This document shows positions 7,982-16,712 of a DNA stretch of 64,000 bases, piece by piece. The notes beneath the pieces were generated by a model. That model made no database searches, was not told the DNA's origin, and saw only the letters and a program-made list of their open reading frames with translations. Position 1 is the first letter of the stretch; each line of letters starts with the position of its first letter. The stretch comes from a virus: positions 1-64,000 of IMG/VR virus record IMGVR_UViG_3300030110_004304. One strand, written 5' to 3'. Made by a program: the position numbers and the translations under genes.

Positions 7982-9181
7982 ATGAAAGATGGTAATGATG
8001 ACTTATTTGACGGGTTACAAATAATGTCCCCAAATGAATTAGAATCTTCGATGAAGGGAGAAACTGAAGATTCTACAGAAACTGGCGAAGGATTAACCGA
8101 TGAGCCAGAATTAACAGTAGCACCGGTAACGGCTACTACAGGAGATTTAGGAGATACTGAAGATGAACACAAGATAGTAGCTCCATCAGAGATTTCATCC
8201 AATACTGGAGAAGGAGTTTCTGACGAAAAGAAAGGAGCCTTTTATACGGCTGTGTTAAAGGAGATGATTGATGAAGGAATCATCGCAGCTCCTGAGACTG
8301 AAGAAGAACTAGAGGGTTCTTTGGAAAAAATGAAAGAATTGATGAAAGGCACATTGGAAAAATCATTTCAAGGAATGACGGACCAATGGAAAGGCGGATT
8401 CAGCGGAGCCAAAAAGAAATTTCTAGAAATAGAAGATTCTTTTTCAGATGCTGACCAAGCTATTCAAGCTGCTCAGAGATTAGAGTTCTTTGACAATATT
8501 ACAAATGAAGCTATTTCTGAAGACGAAAATCTTCAGAAAAACATTTATTATGAATATCTAAAATCTAAAAACTTCAGTGATACTGAAATTAGAGAACAGA
8601 TAGAAGATGCTTCTGCAATAGGTAAGTTAGAAGAAAAAGCTAAAAAAGCTGTTCCAATCTTAAAAAAAGAATCTCATCAATTTGTTGAGTCTGCTAAAGA
8701 AGCCAAAGCTCAACAAGAACAAGAGTGGGAAAGACAAAGAGAAGAGAGTTATAACAACCTAATGGGAGCTATCGATACTAAAGATAGTTTCATTGATGGC
8801 CTAAAATTAACAAAGGTCACAAGAGAAAAATTAAAAGCCAATATCACAAAACCTGTTTATACAGATGATAACGGCAGAGGATACACTAGCTTAATGTATA
8901 AACAAATGAGAAATCCTCATGAGTTTGAAATGTTAGTAAACTATTACGATCAATTAGGATTATTTGACCTAAATAAAAAAGGACAATTTACTCCTAATAT
9001 TAGTAAGTTTAAAAACATTGCTAAAACAAAAGCTGTATCAGAAATAGATAAAATTATTGCTTCTGAAAATGAAAGAGGTGTAGGTAGAAACAGTTCTATG
9101 GATACCACAGAAAGAAGCAAAAGTATACTTGACTTATTAGACAGAAGTCCACTAGGTCAAAAAAATAAAAGGAATAAGTAA
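7982..9181 (+). CDS. Probable head scaffolding protein
   Basis: A 399-residue protein between portal and major capsid genes, the usual scaffold position. The N-terminal 90 residues are very acidic and low in complexity (Glu, Thr, Ser, Gly). The middle (about 95-260) is helical/coiled coil, rich in Glu, Lys and Gln. The C-terminal 50 residues are basic. This acidic-helical-basic layout is common in scaffolds. No protease triad is evident. The 95-base gap upstream is about 85% A+T and holds only a one-mismatch TAnnTTTG box (TAATATTG, 7952-7959). Alternative: a head-internal protein. Confidence 0.6.
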   Translation: MKDGNDDLFDGLQIMSPNELESSMKGETEDSTETGEGLTDEPELTVAPVTATTGDLGDTEDEHKIVAPSEISSNTGEGVSDEKKGAFYTAVLKEMIDEGIIAAPETEEELEGSLEKMKELMKGTLEKSFQGMTDQWKGGFSGAKKKFLEIEDSFSDADQAIQAAQRLEFFDNITNEAISEDENLQKNIYYEYLKSKNFSDTEIREQIEDASAIGKLEEKAKKAVPILKKESHQFVESAKEAKAQQEQEWERQREESYNNLMGAIDTKDSFIDGLKLTKVTREKLKANITKPVYTDDNGRGYTSLMYKQMRNPHEFEMLVNYYDQLGLFDLNKKGQFTPNISKFKNIAKTKAVSEIDKIIASENERGVGRNSSMDTTERSKSILDLLDRSPLGQKNKRNK

Positions 9182-9214
9182 AACAAATCGTCTAACAAAT
9201 AAAACAAAAAACAA

Positions 9215-10705
9215 ATGGCACAATTACTTCCATTACAGAGATATGAAGCTGTTGATTATAACGGTCTAGTTACCGATAATCACTTTCATGCTTTGTACCA
9301 ACAAAAGCCTGAGTTAATTAGTTCTGTAATCAGAGAGATCTACAAAACTAATTTACAAGGTAAATTAAGAGAGTTCGTTAACAGGTTCCCAGTAAAAGAA
9401 GTGGAACAAGAGAACGGATTTTATAACTGGATGTTGCAAGGGCAACACGATAAAAATCTTCCTTTAGTAGATGCTGAGACTATCGCGGGTAACGCTATCT
9501 CTGCTAACATCGGAGCTAATGGAGAAAGATTTAATCTTATTTTCGGAGATTCTATTTTCGATGAAGGAGATGTTCTTAAAGGAGAAACTGATGAGTATCA
9601 CTTATTAGTAAAGAAGGTATCAGATGCTGGTTCTTTAACTAAGGTTGAAGTAGAACTAGTTGCTGACAATCCTACTAAATCTGTTCCACCAGAAGAATTA
9701 GCTGAAGGAACAAGATGGTCTAAATTTTATAGCCTATCACCTTCTACATTATCTTACCAAGGTTCTAGTCCTTATTTCACTTCTCCTTGGAGAATGGAAA
9801 ACAGACCTTCTACTCTTAGAATGGAGTACAAAGTTCCTGGTAACGTAATTAACAAAGGTAAGAACGAACCATTAGAGTTCGGATTCCAATACAAAGGACA
9901 ATCAGAGTCTATCTGGATTAACTATCAAGATATGGTTGCTCACCACCAATGTGAAGAGATGTTCTCAAGAATGTTGATGTATGGTAAGAAAAACTGGACT
10001 AATGATCACAAGTACTTAAACAAAGACGACAAAACTAAATACTCTATCGAATCGGGTGCTGGTTTCTTTGAGCAAGTTGCTCCGTCTAACGTACACTACT
10101 ACAACTCATATGACATTGATTGGCATTTAGAAATGCTTCTTGATATGGGAGTTGGTAAAATTGAAAGAGGTAGAAGAACTATCCACTTGTTAACAGGTGA
10201 GTTTGGTGCTATCGAAATCTCTAAACAAATTCAAGCTAAGACGTCTGCTCTAGTACAAATTGTTTCTGATAAATTTATTACTGGAAACTCTAAAGCAGGA
10301 AACATTGGTGGTAAGAATACTAAGTCTTCTATGGAGCCTCAGTACAATATCTACGAATGGTACAATGGAGTTGTTATCAAAGTTGAGATCCTTGATTTCT
10401 TCGATGATGATGTATACTTCCCAAAAGTACATCCTGATGGAAAAGGTATCGTTGAATCTCACAGAATTTTAGCTCTTGACTACGGTGAAGAAGCAGGAAT
10501 CTACAGAGTTAAACCTAAAGGTGTTCCAGATTATAACTGGGCGTACATTCCAGGTATGAGAGATCCTTTCTCTCCTGCAGGAAAAGGTTCTCCGAAACTA
10601 GTAGCATCTCCTATTGATGGATATGAAGTTCATATGCAAAAATGGGGTGGCATGATGATTGAAGATCCTACAAAAGTTGTAGACTTAAGATTATCAGTAG
10701 ACTAA
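9215..10705 (+). CDS. Major capsid protein (HK97-fold expected)
   Basis: A 496-residue capsid subunit. The N-terminus (LLPLQRYEAVDYNGLVTDN) and the segments ENGFYNWMLQGQHDKNLPL, TSPWRMENRPSTLRMEYKVP and MQKWGGMMIEDPTKVVDLRL are characteristic of crAss-like capsid proteins. Known members adopt the HK97 fold. The codons are noticeably less extreme in AT content than in neighbouring genes, as expected for heavy expression. The leader is A-rich (AACAAATAAAACAAAAAACA) and lacks a Shine-Dalgarno sequence. A strong hairpin follows directly, so most transcripts may end after this gene. Confidence 0.93.
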   Translation: MAQLLPLQRYEAVDYNGLVTDNHFHALYQQKPELISSVIREIYKTNLQGKLREFVNRFPVKEVEQENGFYNWMLQGQHDKNLPLVDAETIAGNAISANIGANGERFNLIFGDSIFDEGDVLKGETDEYHLLVKKVSDAGSLTKVEVELVADNPTKSVPPEELAEGTRWSKFYSLSPSTLSYQGSSPYFTSPWRMENRPSTLRMEYKVPGNVINKGKNEPLEFGFQYKGQSESIWINYQDMVAHHQCEEMFSRMLMYGKKNWTNDHKYLNKDDKTKYSIESGAGFFEQVAPSNVHYYNSYDIDWHLEMLLDMGVGKIERGRRTIHLLTGEFGAIEISKQIQAKTSALVQIVSDKFITGNSKAGNIGGKNTKSSMEPQYNIYEWYNGVVIKVEILDFFDDDVYFPKVHPDGKGIVESHRILALDYGEEAGIYRVKPKGVPDYNWAYIPGMRDPFSPAGKGSPKLVASPIDGYEVHMQKWGGMMIEDPTKVVDLRLSVD

Positions 10706-10720
10706 TCATAAACTGTAAGA

Positions 10721-10745
10721 AGCCTCCCTCGGGAGAAGGGAGGCT
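10721..10745 (+). terminator. Hairpin terminator or attenuator after the capsid gene
   Basis: AGCCTCCCT (10721-10729) pairs perfectly with AGGGAGGCT (10737-10745) around a 7-base loop. No long T-run follows (AATTACTTAATT), so termination may be partial, letting downstream genes be read at lower level. It could also stabilise the 3' end of the capsid mRNA. Confidence 0.6.
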
Positions 10746-10770
10746 AATTACTTAATTAATAAATAAAAAA

Positions 10771-11715
10771 ATGGCAGCAACAAAAACAGCAAAAGCTGAA
10801 AAAGTATGGGGATCATACTTAAGAAATGAAATAGTAAGTGTAAAAGCAGTAGAATCATCTGGTAAATGGAGCACACTATTAGTAAAAGGACAGGACAAGA
10901 AAAAAGATCCTTTCTTATACAACAAAGTTAAAAGGAGTTACCAGGTTCCTCTTAACAACCAAAGAAGAGGTGGAGGAGTAAAAGTAATTTTAGACGACCA
11001 AGAGAGGCGTCATATTAAAAAGTATGCGAATAGTTTCCCAGAAGGAATGACGCAGAAAGAGTTCTTTGAAAAAGAATTAGGTACGGATTTAAATCCGAAC
11101 AAACCTGTAAATGAAGGAAACTTCTGGAGGGTTGATAGAAGAGGTAGAGTAACTATGACTAAAGAAGGATTAAGATTAGATCTTAGCCAACCAATAGACA
11201 TGTTAAAATATCTTATACTATTATCTAATAAGAAGCTAGTTTCTCCGTCTTATGATGAGAGATTACTAAAAGCTACTTATGAATTTATGATCGTTGATGA
11301 AGGCAAAGTAACTTCTAAGAAAGTTGAAGCAGCTGAAGTAAAAGCGAAAGCTTATACTAAATATGCTGAGATTACTTCTAACGAAAATAAGATGATAGGA
11401 TTCTTGAGATCTTTAGGAAGAACTATTCCTACTAAATATACTGCAGATTGGTTGAAGAGCGAAATTTTAGGAGTACTAGATGCTGATACATCTAAGTTCT
11501 TAGCTCTTGTAGAACATCCTCAATACGACAGTAGAATTTTTGTACAACGTGCAATTGACTGCGGAGGTATTAAGAAGATGAACAATCGCAGATACGTTTT
11601 AGATAACGGAATAGAATTAGGAGATTTAACAAGTACAATTGCGTACTTAGAAAATCCTGAAAACCAAGAAGTAAAAATGAGATTAACTACTCAAATTGAG
11701 TTAGCTAATAAATAA
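10771..11715 (+). CDS. Conserved head-associated protein, 314 aa
   Basis: A basic protein directly downstream of the capsid gene, a position held by a conserved virion protein in crAss-like genomes. The N-terminal 80 residues are Lys-rich and beta-like. The rest is helical, with motifs such as MLKYLILLSNKKLVSPSYDE and FVQRAIDCGGIKKMNNRRYV. No enzyme motif or membrane segment is seen. It follows the capsid hairpin and is followed after 9 nt by the connector-like gene. I infer a structural or DNA-contact role inside the head. The exact function is unknown. Confidence 0.55.
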   Translation: MAATKTAKAEKVWGSYLRNEIVSVKAVESSGKWSTLLVKGQDKKKDPFLYNKVKRSYQVPLNNQRRGGGVKVILDDQERRHIKKYANSFPEGMTQKEFFEKELGTDLNPNKPVNEGNFWRVDRRGRVTMTKEGLRLDLSQPIDMLKYLILLSNKKLVSPSYDERLLKATYEFMIVDEGKVTSKKVEAAEVKAKAYTKYAEITSNENKMIGFLRSLGRTIPTKYTADWLKSEILGVLDADTSKFLALVEHPQYDSRIFVQRAIDCGGIKKMNNRRYVLDNGIELGDLTSTIAYLENPENQEVKMRLTTQIELANK

Positions 11716-11724
11716 AAATAAAAG

Positions 11725-12483
11725 ATGACTGCAAACGAAATGGCCAATGAGCTAGAGTTAAGACTAGACCGAAGCGATAGTTTCGGATCCCCTGGGTACG
11801 AGGACTTTGATTTAACCTCCGTACTTACAGAAGGACAATGGCTATATATAAAAAAGTTTGCAAGTGAACTTAACAACAGGAAAAACCAAGGGTTTGAAGA
11901 AACCGAAGTAAGAAACCAGGGCTTGTCTGCTTTAATAAAAGCAGGCTTAGCTCTTTCAGCTTCTGCAAGCCAAGTAGGAGTTTTAGATAACGGTGTATTC
12001 TATGATCTTCCAGACGACTTTATGTATACTATATATGAAGAAGCAACGATTAATAAAAATGATTGTACACAAGAAGATGAAGTTCCCATTAAAGCTTGGA
12101 TAGATGTAGTTTCTCACGATGAAATTTGGCAATACATATATAATAAGTATAAGAAACCTTATTATAAATCATATGGGTGGGCCAGAGTTTGGAGACTCGT
12201 TTATGAAAGAGAAGTTTCTGGAGTTGATCCAGCATTACCTGCTACACCAAAGAGACACCAGTTAGTAACTGATGGAACTTTTAATGTAACAGATTATAGA
12301 ATTAACTATTTAAAAAACCCACCACAAATTGTTGTGGATAGATCGGGCGGAGGTGCAGAAAAAAATTGTATCTTAGACGAATCTACTCATACAGTGATAG
12401 TAGACATAGCTAAAGACCTAATGCTACAAAGAGTAAGGGAACAAAAAATACAAAACATAGAGCCTGTAAAGGACCTAGAATAA
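11725..12483 (+). CDS. Connector/ring-like structural protein, 252 aa
   Basis: A long N-terminal helix region (ANELELRLDRSDSFG, GQWLYIKKFASELNNRKNQG) is followed by a strand with YDLPDDFMYTIYEEA. This recalls the 'LP-x-D-(F/Y)' segment of podovirus head-tail adaptors (T7 gp11, P22 gp4 type). The C-terminal half is beta-rich (GTFNVTDYRINYLKNPPQIV) and ends in a helix. A similar LPADLHRI segment occurs in the protein at 26414-27550. I infer a ring at the portal or a capsid-connector role. Placement two genes after the capsid gene fits. Confidence 0.5.
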   Translation: MTANEMANELELRLDRSDSFGSPGYEDFDLTSVLTEGQWLYIKKFASELNNRKNQGFEETEVRNQGLSALIKAGLALSASASQVGVLDNGVFYDLPDDFMYTIYEEATINKNDCTQEDEVPIKAWIDVVSHDEIWQYIYNKYKKPYYKSYGWARVWRLVYEREVSGVDPALPATPKRHQLVTDGTFNVTDYRINYLKNPPQIVVDRSGGGAEKNCILDESTHTVIVDIAKDLMLQRVREQKIQNIEPVKDLE

Positions 12484-12520
12484 TAACAAAAACCAAAATT
12501 AATAACTAAAAACAAAAACA

Positions 12521-13789
12521 ATGCAACTAAGAAAACAAGATAACGTTACTTACGTTTCAATCGCAGACACAACTGCAACAGTTCCTACATCGAGTGGAGG
12601 AAGAACAGATGCTCCTGTGTCGCCATTAACTTTAGCAGCCGGTGGTGCAGCTATGGTAGATGAAGGAAATATTGGTATCTCAACTTTAGCAGCTTATGCA
12701 GCTCTAACAGATGATACTAGATTAAGAATTTGTCAGAATATCGCTGGCGAATTAGTATTCACAGCAGCTTTTACTAAATCAGCTATTACTGGTGTTAGTG
12801 TAAGACAATACTCAGCAGCTACACAGCAAATTACTGCTATCGGATTTAACGGTACTGCAGGTGATTTACCAGCTATTGCTGATGAAAGATTTTACATTAA
12901 AGTTCGTAAGAATGATAATGATGCTGCAAACAGAAGTCAACCAACAAGTATTTTTTCAGGACCTGTTTTAACTGTAGCTGGTACTCAAGAAGAGTTAGCT
13001 GAGCTATTAGTTTCTAGCGGAGTTATGAATATGGCAGATGCGCCAGGTGCTGGTTACTTAAAAATGGAAATGTTAAACAGTGCTGCTACTGGTACTGGCT
13101 CTGCTTGGGGTTCATTAGGTAATGCTACTGGAGACGCTACTTTTAGTAAAGGAAGCAAAACTGTTTCTATGACTGATACTCAAGATTTAAATGTTGGTGA
13201 TTATGTACGTTTAGCAGATGTTGCTGCTACAGAAGCTACAACTAATGCTTGCTACAGAATCGCTGCTATTCCTAGTGGTACTACTATTACTCTTGGAACT
13301 AAATTTGCAGGAGCAAGTGCTACTATAAGTGAAGATGACTTATTCTCAGTTGCTGCAGCATCTTTAGGTGGTAACTACGGTATCAAAGTTACAGGAATTA
13401 TGAATGATTTCGATGTTAACGCATTTAGAAATTACTATTCTAACAGATTTACTTGTTCTTTCTCAGACGCTGCTACAGCAGTAAGTCACTTACAAGGGGC
13501 TAAAGAAGGATCAGGTGTATGGCAAGAAGTTGCTATGGATGAATACATGTCAATGGGTAACCAAGGTGAAAACCAAATGTTATCTGTACCACCAAAAATG
13601 AGAACTCAATCAGTTGTTGTTGATGGTCAGTACGATGCTGTATCTATAGCGGTTTCAGAAGATATTCACGGCTTAACAAGTGCTAACACTGAAGATGCAA
13701 GAATCCTTCTTTATGTTGAAGACGGAGGTGGATCTCCTACTGGTTTAGGAATCGCAACTGCATTAGGTGTAAATGGTGATTTAAGTTAA
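12521..13789 (+). CDS. Probable auxiliary capsid or head-decoration protein, 422 aa
   Basis: Rich in Ala, Thr, Gly and Ser, with an almost entirely beta-type pattern and no enzyme motif. Like the capsid gene it has relatively GC-richer codons and a long A-rich leader (37 bases of mainly A), suggesting high expression. In phicrAss001 an auxiliary capsid protein lies a few genes after the capsid gene, which fits this position. A central section (about residues 190-280: GSAWGSLGNATGDATFSKGS, then DTQDLNVGDYVRLAD) looks like a separate beta domain. Alternatives are a head fibre or tail-tube protein. A strong terminator follows. Confidence 0.55.
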   Translation: MQLRKQDNVTYVSIADTTATVPTSSGGRTDAPVSPLTLAAGGAAMVDEGNIGISTLAAYAALTDDTRLRICQNIAGELVFTAAFTKSAITGVSVRQYSAATQQITAIGFNGTAGDLPAIADERFYIKVRKNDNDAANRSQPTSIFSGPVLTVAGTQEELAELLVSSGVMNMADAPGAGYLKMEMLNSAATGTGSAWGSLGNATGDATFSKGSKTVSMTDTQDLNVGDYVRLADVAATEATTNACYRIAAIPSGTTITLGTKFAGASATISEDDLFSVAAASLGGNYGIKVTGIMNDFDVNAFRNYYSNRFTCSFSDAATAVSHLQGAKEGSGVWQEVAMDEYMSMGNQGENQMLSVPPKMRTQSVVVDGQYDAVSIAVSEDIHGLTSANTEDARILLYVEDGGGSPTGLGIATALGVNGDLS

Positions 13790-13815
13790 GAGTTTTCTCT
13801 CTCCCTATAACCTCA

Positions 13816-13865
13816 GTAGCCTGTTGCACTATTTGCTGTCACAAAGCAGCAGGCTACTTTTTTTT
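13816..13865 (+). terminator. Intrinsic terminator after the capsid accessory gene
   Basis: GTAGCCTGTTGC (13816-13827) pairs with GCAGCAGGCTAC (13846-13857), a 12-bp stem with one G-U pair and an 18-base loop, followed by eight T (13858-13865). It is the most canonical rho-independent terminator in the window and ends the head-gene unit. Confidence 0.85.
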
Positions 13866-13884
13866 AAAATAAAAACCTACTATA

Positions 13885-13897
13885 GCATCTTAGATGC
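13885..13897. promoter_or_regulatory. Palindrome GCATCT-T-AGATGC, possible operator
   Basis: A perfect 6-bp inverted repeat with a one-base centre, between the terminator and the next gene (ATG 13930). The following AT-rich stretch (ATATATTAATAATTTAC) could carry a promoter, but only an imperfect TAnnTTTG match is present. Operator or processing site is inference. Confidence 0.3.
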
Positions 13898-13929
13898 GAT
13901 TTATGAAAATATATTAATAATTTACAAAT

Positions 13930-14346
13930 ATGGCCCGTGGTATAATTCTAGTTCTCATTGAGACCATCTTAAGGTGGCTTATAAAGCCTATAGCAATTGT
14001 ATACACAGGAATAAAATTATTAGTAGTTTGTAAAAACAGAAAATTATTTATAAGAGTTTTCAATAGATATTTAGTCAGGATAGCCTTGGCCCAGGACCAA
14101 GCTGACAATACCATGGTACGGTTTTTATTTAATGATTTATTATTAAAGAAAAACATCGACAGTTATAAGTTCGGAAACATGGATGAGAAAATATCTTCAG
14201 TACTAGGAAAAAACGAAAGACGAAAATCTTTAAACGGATTAGGTCGTTTCGTAAACGGCGTACTACATTCAATAGAAGAAGACCATTCTCTAAAAGCCAT
14301 AGATGAATCTGTAACTGATCAGAATTTGCCAAGTTATGAAGATTGA
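13930..14346 (+). CDS. Membrane-anchored hypothetical protein upstream of the holin
   Basis: A 138-residue protein with a hydrophobic N-terminal third (IILVLIETILRWLIKPIAIV, then IKLLVV) and a basic, then acidic, soluble remainder. The middle (LAQDQADNTMVRFLFNDLLL) looks like a conserved motif of Bacteroidota phage proteins, but I cannot name the family. It overlaps the holin by 11 bases, so it could modulate holin timing or act in the envelope (inference). It is the first gene after a strong terminator and must therefore have its own promoter or depend on read-through. Confidence 0.5.
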   Translation: MARGIILVLIETILRWLIKPIAIVYTGIKLLVVCKNRKLFIRVFNRYLVRIALAQDQADNTMVRFLFNDLLLKKNIDSYKFGNMDEKISSVLGKNERRKSLNGLGRFVNGVLHSIEEDHSLKAIDESVTDQNLPSYED

Positions 14347-14851
14347 AGAATTAGGATATGACTCTTTAGACAGGCTTTCATCAAGCACCTTTCATCCAGA
14401 ATGTTACGGTTGCACAATAACCATAAGTATGATATTAGCTACGTTAGCAGGTTTTTTTGAAACCTATGTAGGAATAGAACCCGCTGTAGGAGCAGGTATA
14501 CTGTTACTATTTTGTATAGAAGTTATAACCGGGATAAAAGCATCCATAAAAGAGAATAAACCAGTAACCTCCAGAAGATTTTGGGGAGGATTTATTAAGC
14601 TAGGAATATATACAGTAATGATAGGAGCCTCTCATTTGCTAGCTAATGGGATTGAAATAAAAGATTTTATGGGAGTTTCCTTTAATATTTATGAATGGAT
14701 ACATTATTTCTTCTTAAACTTCACTATCTTGCAACTGTTTATTTCTAACATAGAAAACTTTAGAAGATTAGGATGGGGAGAATTTGTGCCAGTTATAAAT
14801 AAAATAGCTGAATTTCTAAAATTAGAAGATAAACCTAAAACTAAAAAGTAA
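14336..14851 (+). CDS. Holin (phage holin 4 / toxin-secretion holin family-like)
   Basis: A 171-residue inner-membrane protein expected to form the lesion that lets the endolysin reach peptidoglycan. Hydrophobic segments lie at about residues 27-45, 50-66, 84-103 and 122-140. The stretch CIEVITGIKASIKENKPVTS followed by RRFWGGFIKLG matches the D/E-x-x-T-G-x-x-(A/S)-x-K...S-x-(K/R) pattern between helices in the Phage_holin_4_1 family (PF05105). The N-terminus is soluble and contains Cys residues, the C-terminal tail is Lys-rich. It is unusual in lying about 7 kb upstream of the amidase, inside the surface-protein unit. Confidence 0.7.
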   Translation: MKIEELGYDSLDRLSSSTFHPECYGCTITISMILATLAGFFETYVGIEPAVGAGILLLFCIEVITGIKASIKENKPVTSRRFWGGFIKLGIYTVMIGASHLLANGIEIKDFMGVSFNIYEWIHYFFLNFTILQLFISNIENFRRLGWGEFVPVINKIAEFLKLEDKPKTKK

Positions 14852-15444
14852 TGGCACTATTACCTAAACTAACAGTAAAATTAGGAAACACTTGTGACTC
14901 CATACAAATTTGTGAGAAGACTGATATCTATACAGTAACAACTAACGAAGGAGGATGGGGAGCACCTAATATAGATACTACAGATGTAGTTGAGGCAGAC
15001 GTGTTTGCCTTTGATCATACAGAATCTACACTATTAGAAGCTTATCCTATAAAGGACGCAGCTACAGCTTTAGATTTATATCCCAGTGCTACACCTCAAC
15101 CTTTTATAGCTATTGATGGAGCAGCATGGGGACAATCAGATGGAGTTTATTTATTCTACTATGAAGTACTAGATAGTCTAGGTACTGTACACAAATCAGA
15201 AAGACTAGATGTTTTATTTTGCTGTAACTTACAAAATTGTCTTTGGGGCATTGTAACAAAGATGGTTGAAGAATGTGATAAAGTAAAATTAGCTAAGTAT
15301 AAAGAAGTTGTAGATCAAATAGAAGTTCTATTATATGGAGCCAGAGCAGCATTTGACTGCGGTGATTATGCAAAAGCAGAGACGCTATTAGCGAATGGAT
15401 TAAAATTATGTGAAAATTATTGTGACCCTAGTTGTGGTTGCTAA
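14851..15444 (+). CDS. Cys-rich two-domain structural protein, 197 aa
   Basis: The N-terminal 130 residues are beta-type (LPKLTVKLGNTCDSIQICEK, then DIYTVTTNEGGWG), like an Ig/C2-like fold. The C-terminal 65 residues are helical with six Cys (DCGDYAKAETLLANGLKLCE and a CDPSCGC end). The pattern resembles conserved proteins in fibre regions of Bacteroidota phages, where the helical part may pair with a partner such as the 89-residue protein at 16442-16711, which has a similar helical character. Start and holin stop share one base (TAATG). Function is unknown. A baseplate or fibre attachment role is inference. Confidence 0.5.
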   Translation: MALLPKLTVKLGNTCDSIQICEKTDIYTVTTNEGGWGAPNIDTTDVVEADVFAFDHTESTLLEAYPIKDAATALDLYPSATPQPFIAIDGAAWGQSDGVYLFYYEVLDSLGTVHKSERLDVLFCCNLQNCLWGIVTKMVEECDKVKLAKYKEVVDQIEVLLYGARAAFDCGDYAKAETLLANGLKLCENYCDPSCGC

Positions 15445-15459
15445 CTAAAAAAAAGAATT

Positions 15460-16431
15460 ATGGGATGTTCAGATTGTAACGATTGTCAAGGATTAGCAAA
15501 ATCATATCCTGCGGGACCACAAGGACCTCCAGGAGCCGATGGGGCACCGGGAGCACCAGGGGCACCAGGTACGCCGGGAGCAGACGGAGCTCCAGGAGCT
15601 GGGTACGATACTACATTTTGTGGGAGCGATCCAGGAGGCGAAGGATCAGGAATGGGATCAGGATTAAATAATTTCGGAATCTTAAGCAGTTATGATAGTA
15701 CTGTAGCAATAACAGGAAATTATGATTTATTTTTTAATTGTGAGTTATTGTTACTTGATACTCAAGCTTCAGGAGGAAATGCAGGAGAAGCTGGAATAGA
15801 GTTTTACAAAGACGATGGTACAGGACCTGTACCTATAGTAGGTTCTCTCAGAGAGTTTAAATATGATGATTGTTTTGCAGGAGATATTTGTACTTCTGAA
15901 ATACAATGGTCAGCTAACTTATTAGCTTGTACCGTAGAATTAAGCAAAGATGATGTTATAGGTGTAAGAGCTTGGGGAGTAAACGCTAATATTTTTAGAG
16001 GAACTGCTATGTATAAAATAAACTATACAGGTGGTGGTACTTTTAATATATTAAGTCCTAATAAAGATGGAAATTATGTTCCAGCACCAGGACCAAGTTG
16101 GGATGGCGGAAGCTTTACTAATGCTTCAGTACCGCCTCCAGCTAGAGTCACTACAGGAGACATTCAATTCTGGTTTGATAGAGTTACTTGTGCCTTGCCG
16201 ATGACTATAACATTATCACATGACGCAATAGCTTATCCTAATATTGTAGATGTTAATTTTGGAAATTCAGGAACAAACGTACTTGTAGCAGATTCAAACT
16301 GGTCTTTAGTAGCGGCTGATGGCCCTAGTGCACTACAAGTAGTTCAAGGACCAGAAACATTTGATTTTACAATAACTTATGAATCTTGTGGAACAACAAA
16401 GATTCAAACAGGACCTTTTGAAATAACTTAA
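15460..16431 (+). CDS. Collagen-like fibre or surface protein, 323 aa
   Basis: A short Cys-rich head (CSDCNDC) is followed at residues 19-48 by about ten Gly-x-y triplets (GPQGPPGADGAPGAPGAPG and onwards), a collagen-like trimerisation segment common in phage fibres. The remainder is beta-rich with several Cys. The collagen stretch is GC-rich against the AT-rich background because of its Gly/Pro/Ala codons. No bacterial signal peptide is present, so it is a virion and not a secreted protein. It sits in the fibre cluster and probably contributes to host contact. A head-fibre role is an alternative. Confidence 0.7.
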   Translation: MGCSDCNDCQGLAKSYPAGPQGPPGADGAPGAPGAPGTPGADGAPGAGYDTTFCGSDPGGEGSGMGSGLNNFGILSSYDSTVAITGNYDLFFNCELLLLDTQASGGNAGEAGIEFYKDDGTGPVPIVGSLREFKYDDCFAGDICTSEIQWSANLLACTVELSKDDVIGVRAWGVNANIFRGTAMYKINYTGGGTFNILSPNKDGNYVPAPGPSWDGGSFTNASVPPPARVTTGDIQFWFDRVTCALPMTITLSHDAIAYPNIVDVNFGNSGTNVLVADSNWSLVAADGPSALQVVQGPETFDFTITYESCGTTKIQTGPFEIT

Positions 16432-16441
16432 AAAGAATAAA

Positions 16442-16711
16442 ATGGCAACATATAGTGAAGAAGATTGTTATCTATTAAGAGTTTGGAACCTCAACTGTAA
16501 ATACAGTAAATTGGCGATGAAATTCTCCAATAATATGGTTCTAGGTGCTTACTGTGAAAAACAATTAGATCACTTGAAAACATTTAGAAGAGCTTTAAAA
16601 TTATTAGAAGCGTATGATACTCGAGATATCTCTGGCGATACCACAGATTATAATGTAATAACATACACAACTATACAACAAATATTAAATACATTAACAA
16701 AAAAATACTAA
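16442..16711 (+). CDS. Small helical protein in the fibre cluster, 89 aa
   Basis: All-helical in appearance (CYLLRVWNLNCKYSKLAMKF, LDHLKTFRRALKLLEAYDT) with three Cys. It ends in a short acidic/Thr segment and a final helix. It may be an adaptor linking a fibre to the virion, similar to the helical tail of the 197-residue protein upstream. That link is suggested by composition and placement only. An A-rich leader precedes the ATG and the next gene starts after one base. Confidence 0.45.
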   Translation: MATYSEEDCYLLRVWNLNCKYSKLAMKFSNNMVLGAYCEKQLDHLKTFRRALKLLEAYDTRDISGDTTDYNVITYTTIQQILNTLTKKY

Positions 16712-16712
16712 A

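Noticed and set aside
15511-15605. Short tandem repeats considered as a CRISPR-like or satellite array
   Set aside because: They are in-frame Gly-x-y codons of a collagen-like segment, with no spacers.
15483-15671. Arg/Ser-rich frame overlapping the collagen-like segment
   Set aside because: A shadow of GGN-CCN-GCN collagen codons read in another frame.
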